DNA of 64,000 nt from Micromonospora cathayae (GCF_028993575.1 NZ_CP118615.1:4307001-4371000), one strand, 5' to 3'. Numbered from the stretch's first letter, positions 18,145-27,487 are shown. The notes: generated by a model not told the origin, from the sequence alone. Program-made: numbers and translations.

Positions 18145-18743
18145 CCGCCCGCGACCTGGTCCTCGGCCGGCTCCGGGCCGCGCTCGGCGAGCCGCGGCCG
18201 ACGCCGGCCGAGGTGCCCCGGGAGTACCGTCCCGCCGGTGCCGTCGCCGTCGACCTGGACGTACTGGTGGACCGGCTCACCGACTACCGGGCCACCGTGC
18301 ACCGGTGCCCGGACGGCGACGTCGCCCGGGTCGTCGGCGAGGTGCTCGGCGGCCGGCGGGTGGTGGTGCCGGCCGGGCTGCCGCCGCACTGGCTGCCGTC
18401 CGGCGTCGACGTCGTGGTGGACCATGACCTCGACGTGGCGCAGCTCGCCACGGTCGACGGGGTGGTCACCGGGGCGGCCGTGGCCGTCGCCGAGACCGGC
18501 ACCATCGTGCTCGACGCGGCCCCGGACCAGGGCCGCCGGATCATCACGCTCCTGCCCGACGTGCACGTGTGCGTGCTGCGGGCCGACCAGGTGGTGGCCA
18601 CCGTGCCGGACGCCCTCGCCCGCGTCGCCCGGCACCGGCCGTTGACCTGGATCAGCGGTCCCTCCGCCACCAGCGACATCGAACTCGACCGGGTCGAGGG
18701 CGTGCACGGCCCCCGCAACCTGCACGTGGTCCTCACGGACTGA
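18141..18743 (+). CDS. lutC: lactate utilization protein LutC (LUD domain)
   Basis: 200-residue LUD-domain protein, third component of the lactate oxidation complex. GTGA overlap with lutB. The domain signature is at the end: GAAVAVAETGTIVLD...LLPDVHVCVLRADQVV...RPLTWISGPSATSDIEL. A strong hairpin about 110 bases downstream ends the operon. Confidence 0.92.
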   Translation: MTARDLVLGRLRAALGEPRPTPAEVPREYRPAGAVAVDLDVLVDRLTDYRATVHRCPDGDVARVVGEVLGGRRVVVPAGLPPHWLPSGVDVVVDHDLDVAQLATVDGVVTGAAVAVAETGTIVLDAAPDQGRRIITLLPDVHVCVLRADQVVATVPDALARVARHRPLTWISGPSATSDIELDRVEGVHGPRNLHVVLTD

Positions 18744-18751
18744 GCGCCGCC

Positions 18752-18850
18752 GGCCCCGGGCCCCGACGGACGGCTCCGGCCCCGCACCGATGGACGGACG
18801 GGGCTCCGGCCCGGGACGGACGGCTCGGGGCCCGTTCTGATGGCCGGACG
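18752..18850. repeat. imperfect tandem repeats between lutC and the protease gene
   Basis: Three to four degenerate copies of a ~28-35 base unit built on GGACGGGGCTCCGGCCC / GGACGGCTCCGGCCCC, separated by CACCGATGGA- or GTTCTGATGG-like linkers. No gene fits; probably slipped-strand expansion of the GC-rich terminator arm. Confidence 0.5.
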
Positions 18851-18856
18851 AACGGG

Positions 18857-18891
18857 TCCGGCCCCGCCCGGACGAACCGGGCGGGGCCGGA
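18857..18891. terminator. bidirectional hairpin terminator between lutC and subtilase gene
   Basis: Perfect 15-pair stem TCCGGCCCCGCCCGG with loop ACGAA, between two convergent genes. There is no T-run, but such long GC hairpins at convergent ends are common in actinomycetes. Confidence 0.7.
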
Positions 18892-18913
18892 GTGCGTCAG
18901 CCGACGCTACGCG

Positions 18914-21900
18914 TCAGCAGCCGGTGGCGGACAGGTTGAAGTCCTCCACCGTCGGGGTGCTGGTGTTGAGCCGCGTCTGGCGGGTCTGCGGCTTCCACCC
19001 GTCCTTCGCGACGATCAACGTCAGCGGGTTGTTCCGTCGGTCCATCCAGTAGGCGTACTTGCCCGCCTCGTCGGTCTGGAAGGTGTACGACGACGCCCAC
19101 GAGTCCACCTGCACGGTCGCACCCGCGATCGGCGCGGTGGCGCCCTGGCAGCTGGTGCCGGTGACCGTACCGGTCAGCTTCGCCCAGGTGGTCGGCGGCT
19201 GCACCACCATGGTGACGTCGACCGCGGGGACGGCGTACGGGGTGTTCTCCCCGATGGTGACCGCCGCGGAGTACGTGCCCGGCTGGTCGACGCTCGCGGT
19301 CAGCCCGACGGTGACGGTGACCACCTCACCGGGGGCCAGGGTGACCTCCGACTTGTCGACCGTCAGCCAGCTGACGTCGGCGGCTGCCGTGGAGCAGCCC
19401 TCGAAACCGGGCAGCGTCTCGCTGTCCGGGGTGGCCGTGAAGCCACCCGAGGAGCCGCCCACCTTGTAGAACCCGCACGCCGCGCCGCCCCGGTAGCGGG
19501 CGTTGTTGGCGTTGGGCAGGGCGGACCAGGTGTTGCCGGCCGGGTCGTAGGAGAACCCGGCGTTGGTGATCGCCCCGTTCTGCGAACCACCGACCACCAG
19601 CAGCTTGCCGTTCGCGGTCGCGTACGCGCTGGCCCAGCTGGTCGCGGGAGCGTCGGCGATCGCCGTCCAGCCGCCGCTGCCCGGGGTGAGGGCGTAGCCG
19701 ACCTTCTGCGGGTTCGTGCCGTCGTTGCCGCCGGTGCAGTACACCGTCCCGTCGATGCCGCCGCAGGAGGCGAAGGCGACCGACTTCGGGTAGTCGGGCA
19801 GCGCCTCCCAGCGGTCACCCGCCGGGTCGTACGCGACCACGTCGTCGGCCATCGGCGTGCAGCTGGCGGTGGTGCAACCACCGATCGCCAGCAGCTTGCC
19901 GCCGACCACCGCCTGACCGGCGGCCGACCGCGGGGCCGGGTTGTTGGCCAGCACCGCCCACGCGTTCGTCGCCGGGTCGTACGACCAGGTGGCGGGGGAC
20001 GGCCCGGACGGGCCCCAACCGCCGGTGGCGATGATCTTCCCGCCGATGACGCCGACGGTCATGGCGTTGCGTGCCTCGGGCAGGTCGGCGATCGCCGTCC
20101 AGGCCTGGGTGGCCGGGTCGTAGACGTGGTTCTTCTTCGACGACGCGGTGCCGTTGCCGCCGCCGATCGAGTACACCTTGCCGCCCAGGGTGACCACCGC
20201 GTTGTCCATCACGACGCTCGGGTGGTCGGCGATGTCCGTCCACGGCGCGGCCTGCGGGCCGGCCGCCGCCGGCATCACCCCGGTGCCCATCCGCGAGGCC
20301 GCCGCGAACGACGTCGGGGCGGTGAGCCGGACCAGCGGCGCGCCGGTCGACGCCAGGATCTGCTCCTTGGTGATCCGCGACCCGTCGGCGCGCAGCAGCT
20401 CGAAGCCCTTGTCCTGCTCACCGAACGTGACGTCGACCGGTGCTCCGCCGGTGTTGGTCACCGTGAAGGACTTGGTGGTCTTGCCGGTGGGCATCCGGAG
20501 CGTGGCGGAGACCGAGGCCGGCTTCACCGCCAGCCGGCCCGCGGCCAGCTGGAAGGTCGCGGCGGTCGCCCAGTCGGCCTCGACGTCGACCGACTTGCGC
20601 TGGCTGACGTAGCTGGCCGCCTTGGCGGTGAACGGGTGCGGGCCGGTCAGCGACGAGAACATCCAGTAGAAGCCGTCCGCCAGCCCGGTGTCGTCCGGGG
20701 TCGCCACGGTGGTGGTCGTCTCCGCCGGACGGTCGTCGCTGGTCACGGTGGCCCCGTTGACGTAACCGTTGGTGTTCTTGTCCTTGACGTGACCGAAGAC
20801 CAGGCCACCACTGACCGGCTGGCAGACGATCCTGCTGCCGATCAGGACGTTGTCGACCTGCCACCACCAGTCGTAGGAGCCGCCGAAGTAGTGGAACCGC
20901 ACCTGCACCCGCGACTGGCCGGCGGCCTGCGGGATCGGCACCTCGGTCACCTTCGGTCCCCGGACGTCCGCGGTCTGCTTGAGCACGTTCGTCCAGGTCG
21001 CGCCGCCGTCGATGCTGACGTCGACGTCGGCCTGCTCGCCGCCGAGGTGGTTGAAGTCCTGGTTGAACCGGACCACCGGCGCGGTGACGCCGGTCAGGTC
21101 GACGATCGGGCTGACCAGCGAGGTGTCCTGCTGCTTGCCGGTGCCGTACTCGTCACTGTCGATGATGGCGAAGCCGCCCGCGCCGCCGGTCAGGTTGCCG
21201 CGCGCGCCCGGGTCGTTGAACTGCCAGACGTACCCGCTGTTGATGTTGTCGACCACCGTCCAGCCGGCGGGCGTCGTCGTACCGTCGAAGGTCTCGTACA
21301 CGCCGTCCGAGCCGTTGCGGTACCCGGGGGCGAGGGAGCAGGAGTCGCTCTTCACCGGCACGTCGACGTTGGCGACCACGTTGCCCGAACCGACCACCAC
21401 GTCCTTGGTCACGGTCTGGTAGCCCGGGTACTGGGCCTCCACGGTCAGCTTGTACGTCGCCCCGGCCGGCAGGGTGAGGCTGTACCTGCCGTTCGCGGGC
21501 GTGGTGTAGTCGGAGACGCCACCGCTGCCGACCACGGTCACCTTGGCGTAGAGCGGCCAACCGTGTCCGGAACCGTCGGCGACCCGGCCACTGACCGTGA
21601 CCGTGGGCACCGCAGTGAGGGCCACGTTCACCGTCGTCGTCGCGCCGGTGGTCACCGTCGCCGGAACGGTCCGGCTCTGGTAGCCGTACGCCGTCACGAC
21701 GGCCTGGTACTCGCCGCTGGGCAGCAGCGAGGAGTAGGTGCCGTCGGCGCCGGTGGTCAGGGTGCGGTCCGCCGGACCGGTCAGGGCGACGCTGGCGCCG
21801 CCGACCGGCTGCCCGGTGGCCGAGTCGGTGACGGTACCGGCGAGGGTGCCGGTGTCACCGATCGGCGCGGCGGCGAGCAGCGCCAGCGCGTCCAGCCGGC

Positions 21901-23314
21901 CCTCACCGAACACGTTGTTGTCGTCGTCGGTGCCGCCGCACTGGCTGGCCGGCGAGTCGATCGCCGAGCCGTCGAGCAGCGCCCGGGTCGCCGGGATGTC
22001 GCCGACCAGGGACGGTGCCGCCGACCAGAGCAGGGCGATCACGCCCGCCAGGTGCGGTGCGGCCATCGAGGTGCCGTTGTAGCTGGCGTAGCTGTTGCCC
22101 GGGATGCTCGACCGGACGTTGACGCCGGGGGCCGCGATGTTCGGCTTGATCTCGCCGCCCTGGCCGGCGCCCCGGCTGGAGAAGCTGGCGATGGCGTTGT
22201 TCACGTCGTACGCGCCGACGGAGTAGTTGGCGGTCCGGCTACCCGGCGATCCGCTGGTCTGGCAGGCCGAGCCGCTGTTGCCGTTGGACCAGGTGCCGAA
22301 GATGCCCGACGCGGCCCAGGCCAGCGTCACGTCCTCCATGAACGGGTCGTTCGAGGGCAGCCGGGTGCCCCAGGAGTTGTTGATGATGTTCGGCCGCTTG
22401 CTGGCGTCCGGGTTCTGGCCGTTGAGGTCGGTTGGTTCGAGCATCCACTGGCCCGACTCGACGAGCGCCGCGTCGCTGGGGCAGCAGCCGTTCGCCGCGA
22501 TCCAGGTGACCTCGGGCGCGACGCCGATCTGGTTGGCACCGGCCTGACCGGCCATCGTGCCCATGGTGTGCGTGCCGTGGCCGTCGGTGTCGCAGGGGGC
22601 GGTGGCGCACTCGCCGGCCGCGTCGAACCAGTTGTAGTTGTGGTCGAACGTGCCGTCGCCGTTGTTGCCCCGGTAGGAGCCCACCAGCGCCGGGTGGTCG
22701 AACTGCACGCCGGTGTCGATGTTGGCGACCGTGATGCCGGCGCCCTTGACCCCGTACTCGGTCCAGACGTCGTCGGCGTTGATGTTGGCGATGCCCCACT
22801 CGACCGCGTTGACGGCCTTCTGGTCGGCACCGTCGGTGACCTTGGGCACCTCGTAGGCGACCGGGGCGTACAGCCCCTCGACCTCACCGTGCGCGGCGAT
22901 GTCGGCGGCCATGGTCGAGGAGCCGCTGTTGACCTTGATGGCGTTGCTCGCCCAGAAGGTCTCGTACTTGACGCCGGCCTTGTCGAGCTTGGCGCGGACC
23001 TTCGCCTGGCTCTCCTCGGCGGTCTTGCGCAGCGCCGCGGCGACCGCGGTGCCGCGCTCGGTCCAGTCCTTGATCGCGCTGGCCTTGGACAGGTCCGCGC
23101 GGGGTCCGAAACGGATCCAGAAGTCCGTTTCCGCCTTGGCCTCGAACCGCTTGGTGAGCTCGGCCCGGACCTTCCCCTCCACTGCGGACGGGTCGCCGGG
23201 TGCGGCCGTCGCGCCGGAGGCGGTCGCGGCCAGTCCCGACACGGTGAGCATCAGCGCCGCACCGGCGCTGACCAGTGATCGCCCGAGGCGACCTGGTGTT
23301 ACACGTCTTGACAT
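18914..23314 (-). CDS. secreted subtilisin-like serine protease (S8) with carboxypeptidase-regulatory and Kelch-type repeats
   Basis: 1466-residue exported protease. Signal peptide (~1-38, ending TAAPG), prodomain (~45-160), then the S8 catalytic domain with Asp200 (VANIDTGVQFDHP), His246 (DTDGHGTHTMGT), oxyanion Asn346 (SNGNSGS) and Ser416 (YNGTSMAAPHLAG). C-terminal to it are carboxypeptidase-regulatory-like beta domains (LAGTVTDSATGQPVGGASVAL), a MAM/jelly-roll-like module with DNINSGYVWQFND, at least four Kelch-like repeats (VYSIGGGNGT, IIATGGWGPSG, LLAIGGCT, LLVVGGSQNG), and a last regulatory-like domain. No cell-wall anchor or membrane segment at the C-terminus, so it is released. AGGAG stands nine bases before the ATG. 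Similar in plan to bacillopeptidase F-like proteases of Streptomyces. Substrate unknown; nutritional role inferred. Confidence 0.93.
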   Translation of the reverse strand: MSRRVTPGRLGRSLVSAGAALMLTVSGLAATASGATAAPGDPSAVEGKVRAELTKRFEAKAETDFWIRFGPRADLSKASAIKDWTERGTAVAAALRKTAEESQAKVRAKLDKAGVKYETFWASNAIKVNSGSSTMAADIAAHGEVEGLYAPVAYEVPKVTDGADQKAVNAVEWGIANINADDVWTEYGVKGAGITVANIDTGVQFDHPALVGSYRGNNGDGTFDHNYNWFDAAGECATAPCDTDGHGTHTMGTMAGQAGANQIGVAPEVTWIAANGCCPSDAALVESGQWMLEPTDLNGQNPDASKRPNIINNSWGTRLPSNDPFMEDVTLAWAASGIFGTWSNGNSGSACQTSGSPGSRTANYSVGAYDVNNAIASFSSRGAGQGGEIKPNIAAPGVNVRSSIPGNSYASYNGTSMAAPHLAGVIALLWSAAPSLVGDIPATRALLDGSAIDSPASQCGGTDDDNNVFGEGRLDALALLAAAPIGDTGTLAGTVTDSATGQPVGGASVALTGPADRTLTTGADGTYSSLLPSGEYQAVVTAYGYQSRTVPATVTTGATTTVNVALTAVPTVTVSGRVADGSGHGWPLYAKVTVVGSGGVSDYTTPANGRYSLTLPAGATYKLTVEAQYPGYQTVTKDVVVGSGNVVANVDVPVKSDSCSLAPGYRNGSDGVYETFDGTTTPAGWTVVDNINSGYVWQFNDPGARGNLTGGAGGFAIIDSDEYGTGKQQDTSLVSPIVDLTGVTAPVVRFNQDFNHLGGEQADVDVSIDGGATWTNVLKQTADVRGPKVTEVPIPQAAGQSRVQVRFHYFGGSYDWWWQVDNVLIGSRIVCQPVSGGLVFGHVKDKNTNGYVNGATVTSDDRPAETTTTVATPDDTGLADGFYWMFSSLTGPHPFTAKAASYVSQRKSVDVEADWATAATFQLAAGRLAVKPASVSATLRMPTGKTTKSFTVTNTGGAPVDVTFGEQDKGFELLRADGSRITKEQILASTGAPLVRLTAPTSFAAASRMGTGVMPAAAGPQAAPWTDIADHPSVVMDNAVVTLGGKVYSIGGGNGTASSKKNHVYDPATQAWTAIADLPEARNAMTVGVIGGKIIATGGWGPSGPSPATWSYDPATNAWAVLANNPAPRSAAGQAVVGGKLLAIGGCTTASCTPMADDVVAYDPAGDRWEALPDYPKSVAFASCGGIDGTVYCTGGNDGTNPQKVGYALTPGSGGWTAIADAPATSWASAYATANGKLLVVGGSQNGAITNAGFSYDPAGNTWSALPNANNARYRGGAACGFYKVGGSSGGFTATPDSETLPGFEGCSTAAADVSWLTVDKSEVTLAPGEVVTVTVGLTASVDQPGTYSAAVTIGENTPYAVPAVDVTMVVQPPTTWAKLTGTVTGTSCQGATAPIAGATVQVDSWASSYTFQTDEAGKYAYWMDRRNNPLTLIVAKDGWKPQTRQTRLNTSTPTVEDFNLSATGC

Positions 23315-23974
23315 GCGTGCTTTCTCCTAGAGAAACGATCCTGAGTTGATCGAGCCATGGTGGAGAGAGCAAAGAGGGTCTTTGTCCCTGGGTGTGCGCA
23401 GGGTGGACGGACCTCCGTGCCCGGGCACCCTGCGGGTCTACGCCAGCGGCCCGAGTCGACCCTAGGAGCAAGATGATCGCCGATCAATATGATGCCTGGC
23501 GAAACCTTAGGAAATCATTAAGGACATTGATCGCTGTCCGGAGCAAATGCGCCCAAGTGTGGGTCGCCCACGGCTGTCCGGGTGCCCGCCGCCGCCCCCG
23601 CGACCGTGAACCCGGTCGATCTGCCGGGAATCGGCCGGGGCTTCTCCCGCCTGCGTGCGGCGGGGCGGGCCGGACGGCAGTGTCGGGCATCGGGTAACCC
23701 CGGTCGCCGATACATCGGACGTGTTCCGGGCGGGTTGTCGGGCGGTGGCACGTCGACGCACACACCTTCGGCGGCAGGCGGCCCCGGGTCCGGGTCCCCG
23801 CCTGCCGGGGGCGTGCCGGCATCGACGGCCGCCGTCGGACCCGTTCCGGCCGCCGGGAACCGGATCCGGATGGCTGGCCCGGACGGGCTGCGCGGCGGGC
23901 GGAACGGTGGGTCGCTCCGACGTCCCGGTCCGCCGGATTCGCGACGGTGCTACGGGTTGCGACGCGGGATAGGG
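23315..23974. other. 660-base divergent intergenic region
   Basis: Separates the subtilase gene (minus) from the GntR gene (plus). About 23480-23535 is AT-rich for this genome and holds the inverted repeat CCTTA...TAAGG (23506-23510, 23520-23524), a likely promoter/operator of the subtilase gene. A palindrome CCGATACATCGG occurs at about 23709-23720 and resembles the sites near the GntR gene. The remainder is GC-rich with no coding signal I trust. Confidence 0.45.
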
Positions 23975-23983
23975 TGTAATACA
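23975..23983. promoter_or_regulatory. candidate FCD/GntR operator TGTAATACA
   Basis: TGTA-A-TACA is an odd palindrome of the TNGTNNNACNA type bound by FadR/FCD-family GntR regulators. It lies 26 bases before the start of exactly such a gene. Directly after it CCGATGTTCGG (CCGA-TGT-TCGG) occurs, related to CCGATCTATTTCGG at about 24737 and ATCCGATGTCTGG at about 24811 in front of the next operon. Confidence 0.5.
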
Positions 23984-24008
23984 TCCGATGTTCGGGGCGG
24001 GAGGCGTG

Positions 24009-24707
24009 GTGCCGGTCACTGACGAGGCAATCGAGAAGATCAAGGCGATGATCGTCCGGGGTGAACTGGCCCCCGGCGCGCGGCTGCCCAGGGAAGCCGA
24101 CCTCGCCGAGCGGCTCGGGCTGTCCCGCAACTCCCTCCGGGAGGCGGTGCGGGCGCTGTCGCTGATCCGGGTGCTCGACGTCCGCCAGGGCGACGGCACG
24201 TACGTGACCAGTCTCGCCCCCGACCTGCTGTTGGACGCGATCAGGTTCGTCGTCGACTTTCACCAGGGCGACGCGGTGCTGCAGTTCCTCGAGGTGCGCC
24301 GGGTCCTCGAACCCGCCGCGACCGAGCTGGCCGCGACCCGGATGACCGACGAGGAGATCGCGGGGCTCCGTCGGATCCTCGCCGAGCTGGGCGACTCCCC
24401 GAGTGTCGAGGCGCTGGTGGCGAACGACCTGCGGTTCCACAGTCACATCGCCGCGGGGTCGGGCAACCAGGTGTTGTGCTCGTTGATCGACGGCCTGGCC
24501 GGTCCGACCACCCGGGCCCGGATCTGGCGGGGTCTGACGCAGGAGGGGGCGTTACGCCGCACCCGGGAGCAGCACGAGGCGATCTGTGCGGCGATCGAGG
24601 CGCGGCAACCCGGCCTGGCGCGCGCCTGGGCGACCGTACACATCGCCGGGGTCGAGGAGTGGCTCCGCAACACGCTCGGCGAACCCGAATCCGAGCCCGG
24701 CAGCTGA
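24009..24707 (+). CDS. FCD-family GntR transcriptional regulator
   Basis: 232-residue repressor: N-terminal GntR winged helix (IEKIKAMIVRGELAPGARLPREADLAERLGLSRNSLREAVRAL) followed by the FadR C-terminal ligand domain (EVRRVLEPAATELAATRMTDEEI; metal-binding-type His in DLRFHSHIAAGSGN). Start placed at the GTG at 24009 because GGGAGG is just upstream and the protein then opens VPVTDEAIEKI; an ATG at 23988 would run over the putative operator region. It probably controls itself and the downstream FAH-SDR-AKR genes, responding to a sugar acid. Confidence 0.9.
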   Translation: MPVTDEAIEKIKAMIVRGELAPGARLPREADLAERLGLSRNSLREAVRALSLIRVLDVRQGDGTYVTSLAPDLLLDAIRFVVDFHQGDAVLQFLEVRRVLEPAATELAATRMTDEEIAGLRRILAELGDSPSVEALVANDLRFHSHIAAGSGNQVLCSLIDGLAGPTTRARIWRGLTQEGALRRTREQHEAICAAIEARQPGLARAWATVHIAGVEEWLRNTLGEPESEPGS

Positions 24708-24768
24708 CCTGAAGCTGATCGACTCGTGTGATCATCCGATCTATTTCGGCCCGCATCCCGGGCATCTC

Positions 24769-24797
24769 TTGCGAACAGCCGCCCACTGCACTATAAA
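24769..24797 (+). promoter_or_regulatory. sigma-70-like promoter of the FAH-SDR-AKR operon
   Basis: TTGCGA (24769-24774), a 17-base spacer and TATAAA (24792-24797): close to consensus and exceptional in this GC-rich context. Flanked by CCGAT-containing motifs shared with the GntR gene's upstream region (about 24737 and 24811), which are the likely repressor sites. Confidence 0.7.
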
Positions 24798-24838
24798 ACC
24801 AGGCAACAGATCCGATGTCTGGGCCGGAGGGGCGTGGA

Positions 24839-25693
24839 GTGAAGTTACTTCGAGTGGGGGCCGCCGGCCAGGAGCGTCCAGCGGCGCTGGACGCGGACGG
24901 TCGCCTCGTGGACCTCTCCGGCCTGGTGGCCGAGATCGACGGGGACTTCCTGGCCGGCGCCGGGGTGTCGACGGTGCGCGCCGCGCTCGCCAGCGGGGAC
25001 CTGCCGCCGCTGCCCGACCCGGCCGTGCGCGTCGGGCCCCCGATCGCCCGACCCGGCAAGATCGTCTGCGTCGGCGTCAACTACTCCGAACACGCATCGG
25101 AGACCGTTGCCGAGCTGCCGACCGAGCCGATCCTGTTCATGAAGGCGTCGAACACCGTGGTCGGCCCGGACGACCAGGTGCTGATCCCCCGGGGCAGCAG
25201 CAAGACCGACTGGGAGGTCGAACTCGCCGTCGTCATCGGACGCCCCGCCCGCTACCTGGAGACCGACTCCGCCGCGCTGGCCTGTGTCGCCGGCTACACC
25301 ATCTCCAACGACGTGTCCGAACGGGAGTTCCAGCTCGAACGCGGCGGCCAGTGGGACAAGGGCAAGTCCTGCGAGACCTTCAACCCGCTCGGGCCCTGGC
25401 TGGTGACCGCCGACGAGGTGCCCGACCCGCAGCGGCTGGGTCTGCGGCTGAGCGTCAACGGCCAGCTCCGCCAGGACGGCAGCACCAGGAACATGGTCTT
25501 CGGCGTCGCCGAGATCGTCCGGTACGTCAGCCAGTTCATGGTGCTCGAACCCGGCGATGTGATCAATACGGGCACCCCCGGCGGTGTCGCCCTCGGGCTG
25601 CCCGAACCCAAGCCGTACCTGCGCGCCGGGGACGTGATCGAGGTCGAGATCGACGGTCTCGGCCGCCAGCGGCAGACGGTGGGTCAGGCGTGA
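24839..25693 (+). CDS. fumarylacetoacetate hydrolase-family protein (2,4-diketo-3-deoxy-acid hydrolase candidate)
   Basis: 284 residues, starting at the GTG at 24839 with GGAGG eight bases upstream. FAH-fold hallmarks: IVCVGVNYSEHASE, a metal site in SKTDWEVELAVVIGR, and FMVLEPGDVINTGTPGGV near the end. FAH enzymes cleave or decarboxylate 2,4-diketo acids. With an SDR and an aldo-keto reductase in the same operon and an FCD regulator, the best fit is the last step of a non-phosphorylative L-fucose-type pathway (2,4-diketo-3-deoxyfuconate to pyruvate and lactate). No lactonase or fuconate dehydratase gene is adjacent, so this is inference. Confidence 0.88.
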   Translation: MKLLRVGAAGQERPAALDADGRLVDLSGLVAEIDGDFLAGAGVSTVRAALASGDLPPLPDPAVRVGPPIARPGKIVCVGVNYSEHASETVAELPTEPILFMKASNTVVGPDDQVLIPRGSSKTDWEVELAVVIGRPARYLETDSAALACVAGYTISNDVSEREFQLERGGQWDKGKSCETFNPLGPWLVTADEVPDPQRLGLRLSVNGQLRQDGSTRNMVFGVAEIVRYVSQFMVLEPGDVINTGTPGGVALGLPEPKPYLRAGDVIEVEIDGLGRQRQTVGQA

Positions 25694-25730
25694 CGACCAC
25701 CCGGCGCGCCGACCTCCGCGTGGAGGCCCG

Positions 25731-26510
25731 GTGACCAGGGAGTTCAGCGGCCTGTCCGCAGTGGTCACCGGCGGTGGCTCGGGCATCGGCCTGGCCGCCG
25801 CCCGGCTGCTCGCCGACCGCGGGGCGAGCGTCGCCTGCCTGGACCTGGACCCTGCCGGTGTGCCGGCGGACCTGCTGGGGCTGCGCTGCGACGTCACCGA
25901 CGCGGTCTCGGTGACCGAGGCCGTCGCCACCGCCGCCGACCGGCTGGGTGGACTGGACATCCTGGTCAACAACGCCGGCACCGGCGCGCAGGGCACCATC
26001 GAGGCGAACCCCGACGACGAGTGGCACCGGGTGCTCGACGTCAACGTGCTCGGCGTCGTCCGGGTCAGCCGGGCGGCACTGCCCCACCTGCGGGCCTCGT
26101 CCGCCGCGGCGATCGTCAACACCTGCTCGATCGTGGCCACCACCGGCCTACCCAACCGAGCCCTGTACAGCGCGACGAAGGGCGCCGTCCAGGCGCTGAC
26201 CCTCGCCATGGCCGCCGACCACGTCGACGAGGGCATCCGGGTCAACTGCGTCAACCCGGGAACCGTCGACACGCCGTGGGTACGCCGGCTGCTCGACTCC
26301 GCTGACGACCCGGCCGGCGAACTCGCGGCGCTGCGGGCCCGGCAACCCATCCGACGGCTGGTCTCCGCCGCCGAGGTCGCCGCCGCCATCGCCTACCTGG
26401 CCAGCCCGCTGGCCGCGGCCACCACCGGGACCGTGCTCGCCGTCGACGGCGGAATGCACGGACTGCGGCTGCCCCCGGCCGGTCCGGGACCGGGTCGGCG
26501 CGATGGCTGA
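25731..26510 (+). CDS. short-chain dehydrogenase/reductase (SDR)
   Basis: 259-residue classical SDR. Cofactor motif VVTGGGSGIGLAAAR, NNAG motif LVNNAGTG, catalytic Ser/Tyr/Lys in TCSIVATTGLPNRALYSATKG, and the family tail VLAVDGGMHG. Acidic residue in CLDLDPAG after strand 2 suggests NAD. In the pathway proposed for this operon it would oxidise 2-keto-3-deoxyfuconate. GGAGG precedes the GTG start; the stop overlaps the aldo-keto reductase ATG. Confidence 0.92.
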   Translation: MTREFSGLSAVVTGGGSGIGLAAARLLADRGASVACLDLDPAGVPADLLGLRCDVTDAVSVTEAVATAADRLGGLDILVNNAGTGAQGTIEANPDDEWHRVLDVNVLGVVRVSRAALPHLRASSAAAIVNTCSIVATTGLPNRALYSATKGAVQALTLAMAADHVDEGIRVNCVNPGTVDTPWVRRLLDSADDPAGELAALRARQPIRRLVSAAEVAAAIAYLASPLAAATTGTVLAVDGGMHGLRLPPAGPGPGRRDG

Positions 26511-27477
26511 TCCGCTGCGGACGCTCGGCCGCTCCCGGGTACGGGTGAGCCGCCTCGGGTTCGGTGCCGCCAGCATCGGCAACCTGTACCGGGCCGTGGA
26601 CGACGACACGGCGTACCAGGCGGTCGACGCCGCCTGGGCGGCGGGCGTGCGCTACTACGACACCGCGCCGCACTACGGTCTGGGCCTGTCCGAACGGCGG
26701 CTGGGCGGCGCGCTGGCCGGGCGGCCCCGGGACGCGTTCACCGTCTCCACGAAGGTCGGCCGGCTGCTGGTCCCCTCGCCCGGGACCGCGCACCTGCGCG
26801 ACGACGCCGGTGGCTTCGACGTCCCCGCCGACCGGGTCCGCCGGTGGGACTTCAGCGCGGACGGGGTGCGCCGGTCGCTGGAGTCCAGCCTGGAACGCCT
26901 GGGACTCGACCGGGTCGACGTCGTGCTGCTGCACGATCCGGACGACCACTGGCGGGAGGCGGTCGAGCAGGCGTACCCGGCCCTGCACGCGCTGCGCGAC
27001 CAGGGCGTGGTGGGTGCGATCGGCGTCGGCATGAACCAGTGGCAGATGTTGGAACGGTTCGTCACCGAGACCGACGTCGACACCGTCATGCTCGCCGGCC
27101 GGTACACCCTGCTGGACCAGTCGGCCGGGGAACGGCTGCTGCCCCGGTGCCGGGAACGCGGGGTGTCCGTCCTCGCCGCCGGGGTCTTCAACAGCGGCGT
27201 GCTCGCCACCGAACGACCGGGCCGGTTGTACGACTACCGCCCGGCCTCGCCCGAGGTACACGACCGGGCGACCCGGATCGCCGAGGTGTGCCGCCGGCAC
27301 GGGGTGACGCTGCCGCAGGCGGCGGTGGCCTTCGTGGCCCGGGAACCCGCCGTCGCGTCGGTCGTCGTCGGCATGCGCGACGCCGCGCAGGTCACCCGCA
27401 ACGCGGCGCTGCTCGCCGCGCCGGTACCCGACGCGCTCTGGGACGACCTGCTGACCGAGGGACTGACCCGGCCGTAG
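26503..27477 (+). CDS. aldo/keto reductase (L-fucose dehydrogenase / D-threo-aldose 1-dehydrogenase type)
   Basis: 324 residues; TIM-barrel oxidoreductase with the Asp/Tyr pair in YYDTAPHYGLGLSERRLG, Lys in VSTKVGRLL and His in VLLHDPD. The text around LSERRLGGAL and DFSADGVRRSLESSLERLGLDRVD is typical of D-threo-aldose/L-fucose dehydrogenases, which would catalyse the first step (L-fucose to L-fuconolactone). Starts inside the SDR gene (eight-base overlap). Last gene of the operon. Confidence 0.9.
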   Translation: MADPLRTLGRSRVRVSRLGFGAASIGNLYRAVDDDTAYQAVDAAWAAGVRYYDTAPHYGLGLSERRLGGALAGRPRDAFTVSTKVGRLLVPSPGTAHLRDDAGGFDVPADRVRRWDFSADGVRRSLESSLERLGLDRVDVVLLHDPDDHWREAVEQAYPALHALRDQGVVGAIGVGMNQWQMLERFVTETDVDTVMLAGRYTLLDQSAGERLLPRCRERGVSVLAAGVFNSGVLATERPGRLYDYRPASPEVHDRATRIAEVCRRHGVTLPQAAVAFVAREPAVASVVVGMRDAAQVTRNAALLAAPVPDALWDDLLTEGLTRP

Positions 27478-27487
27478 CGGTCTTCGT

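Noticed and set aside
18569..23278. 1569-codon open frame on the plus strand opposite the subtilase gene
   Set aside because: Product is Arg/Gly/Val-rich with no domain; a mirror frame of a very GC-rich gene.
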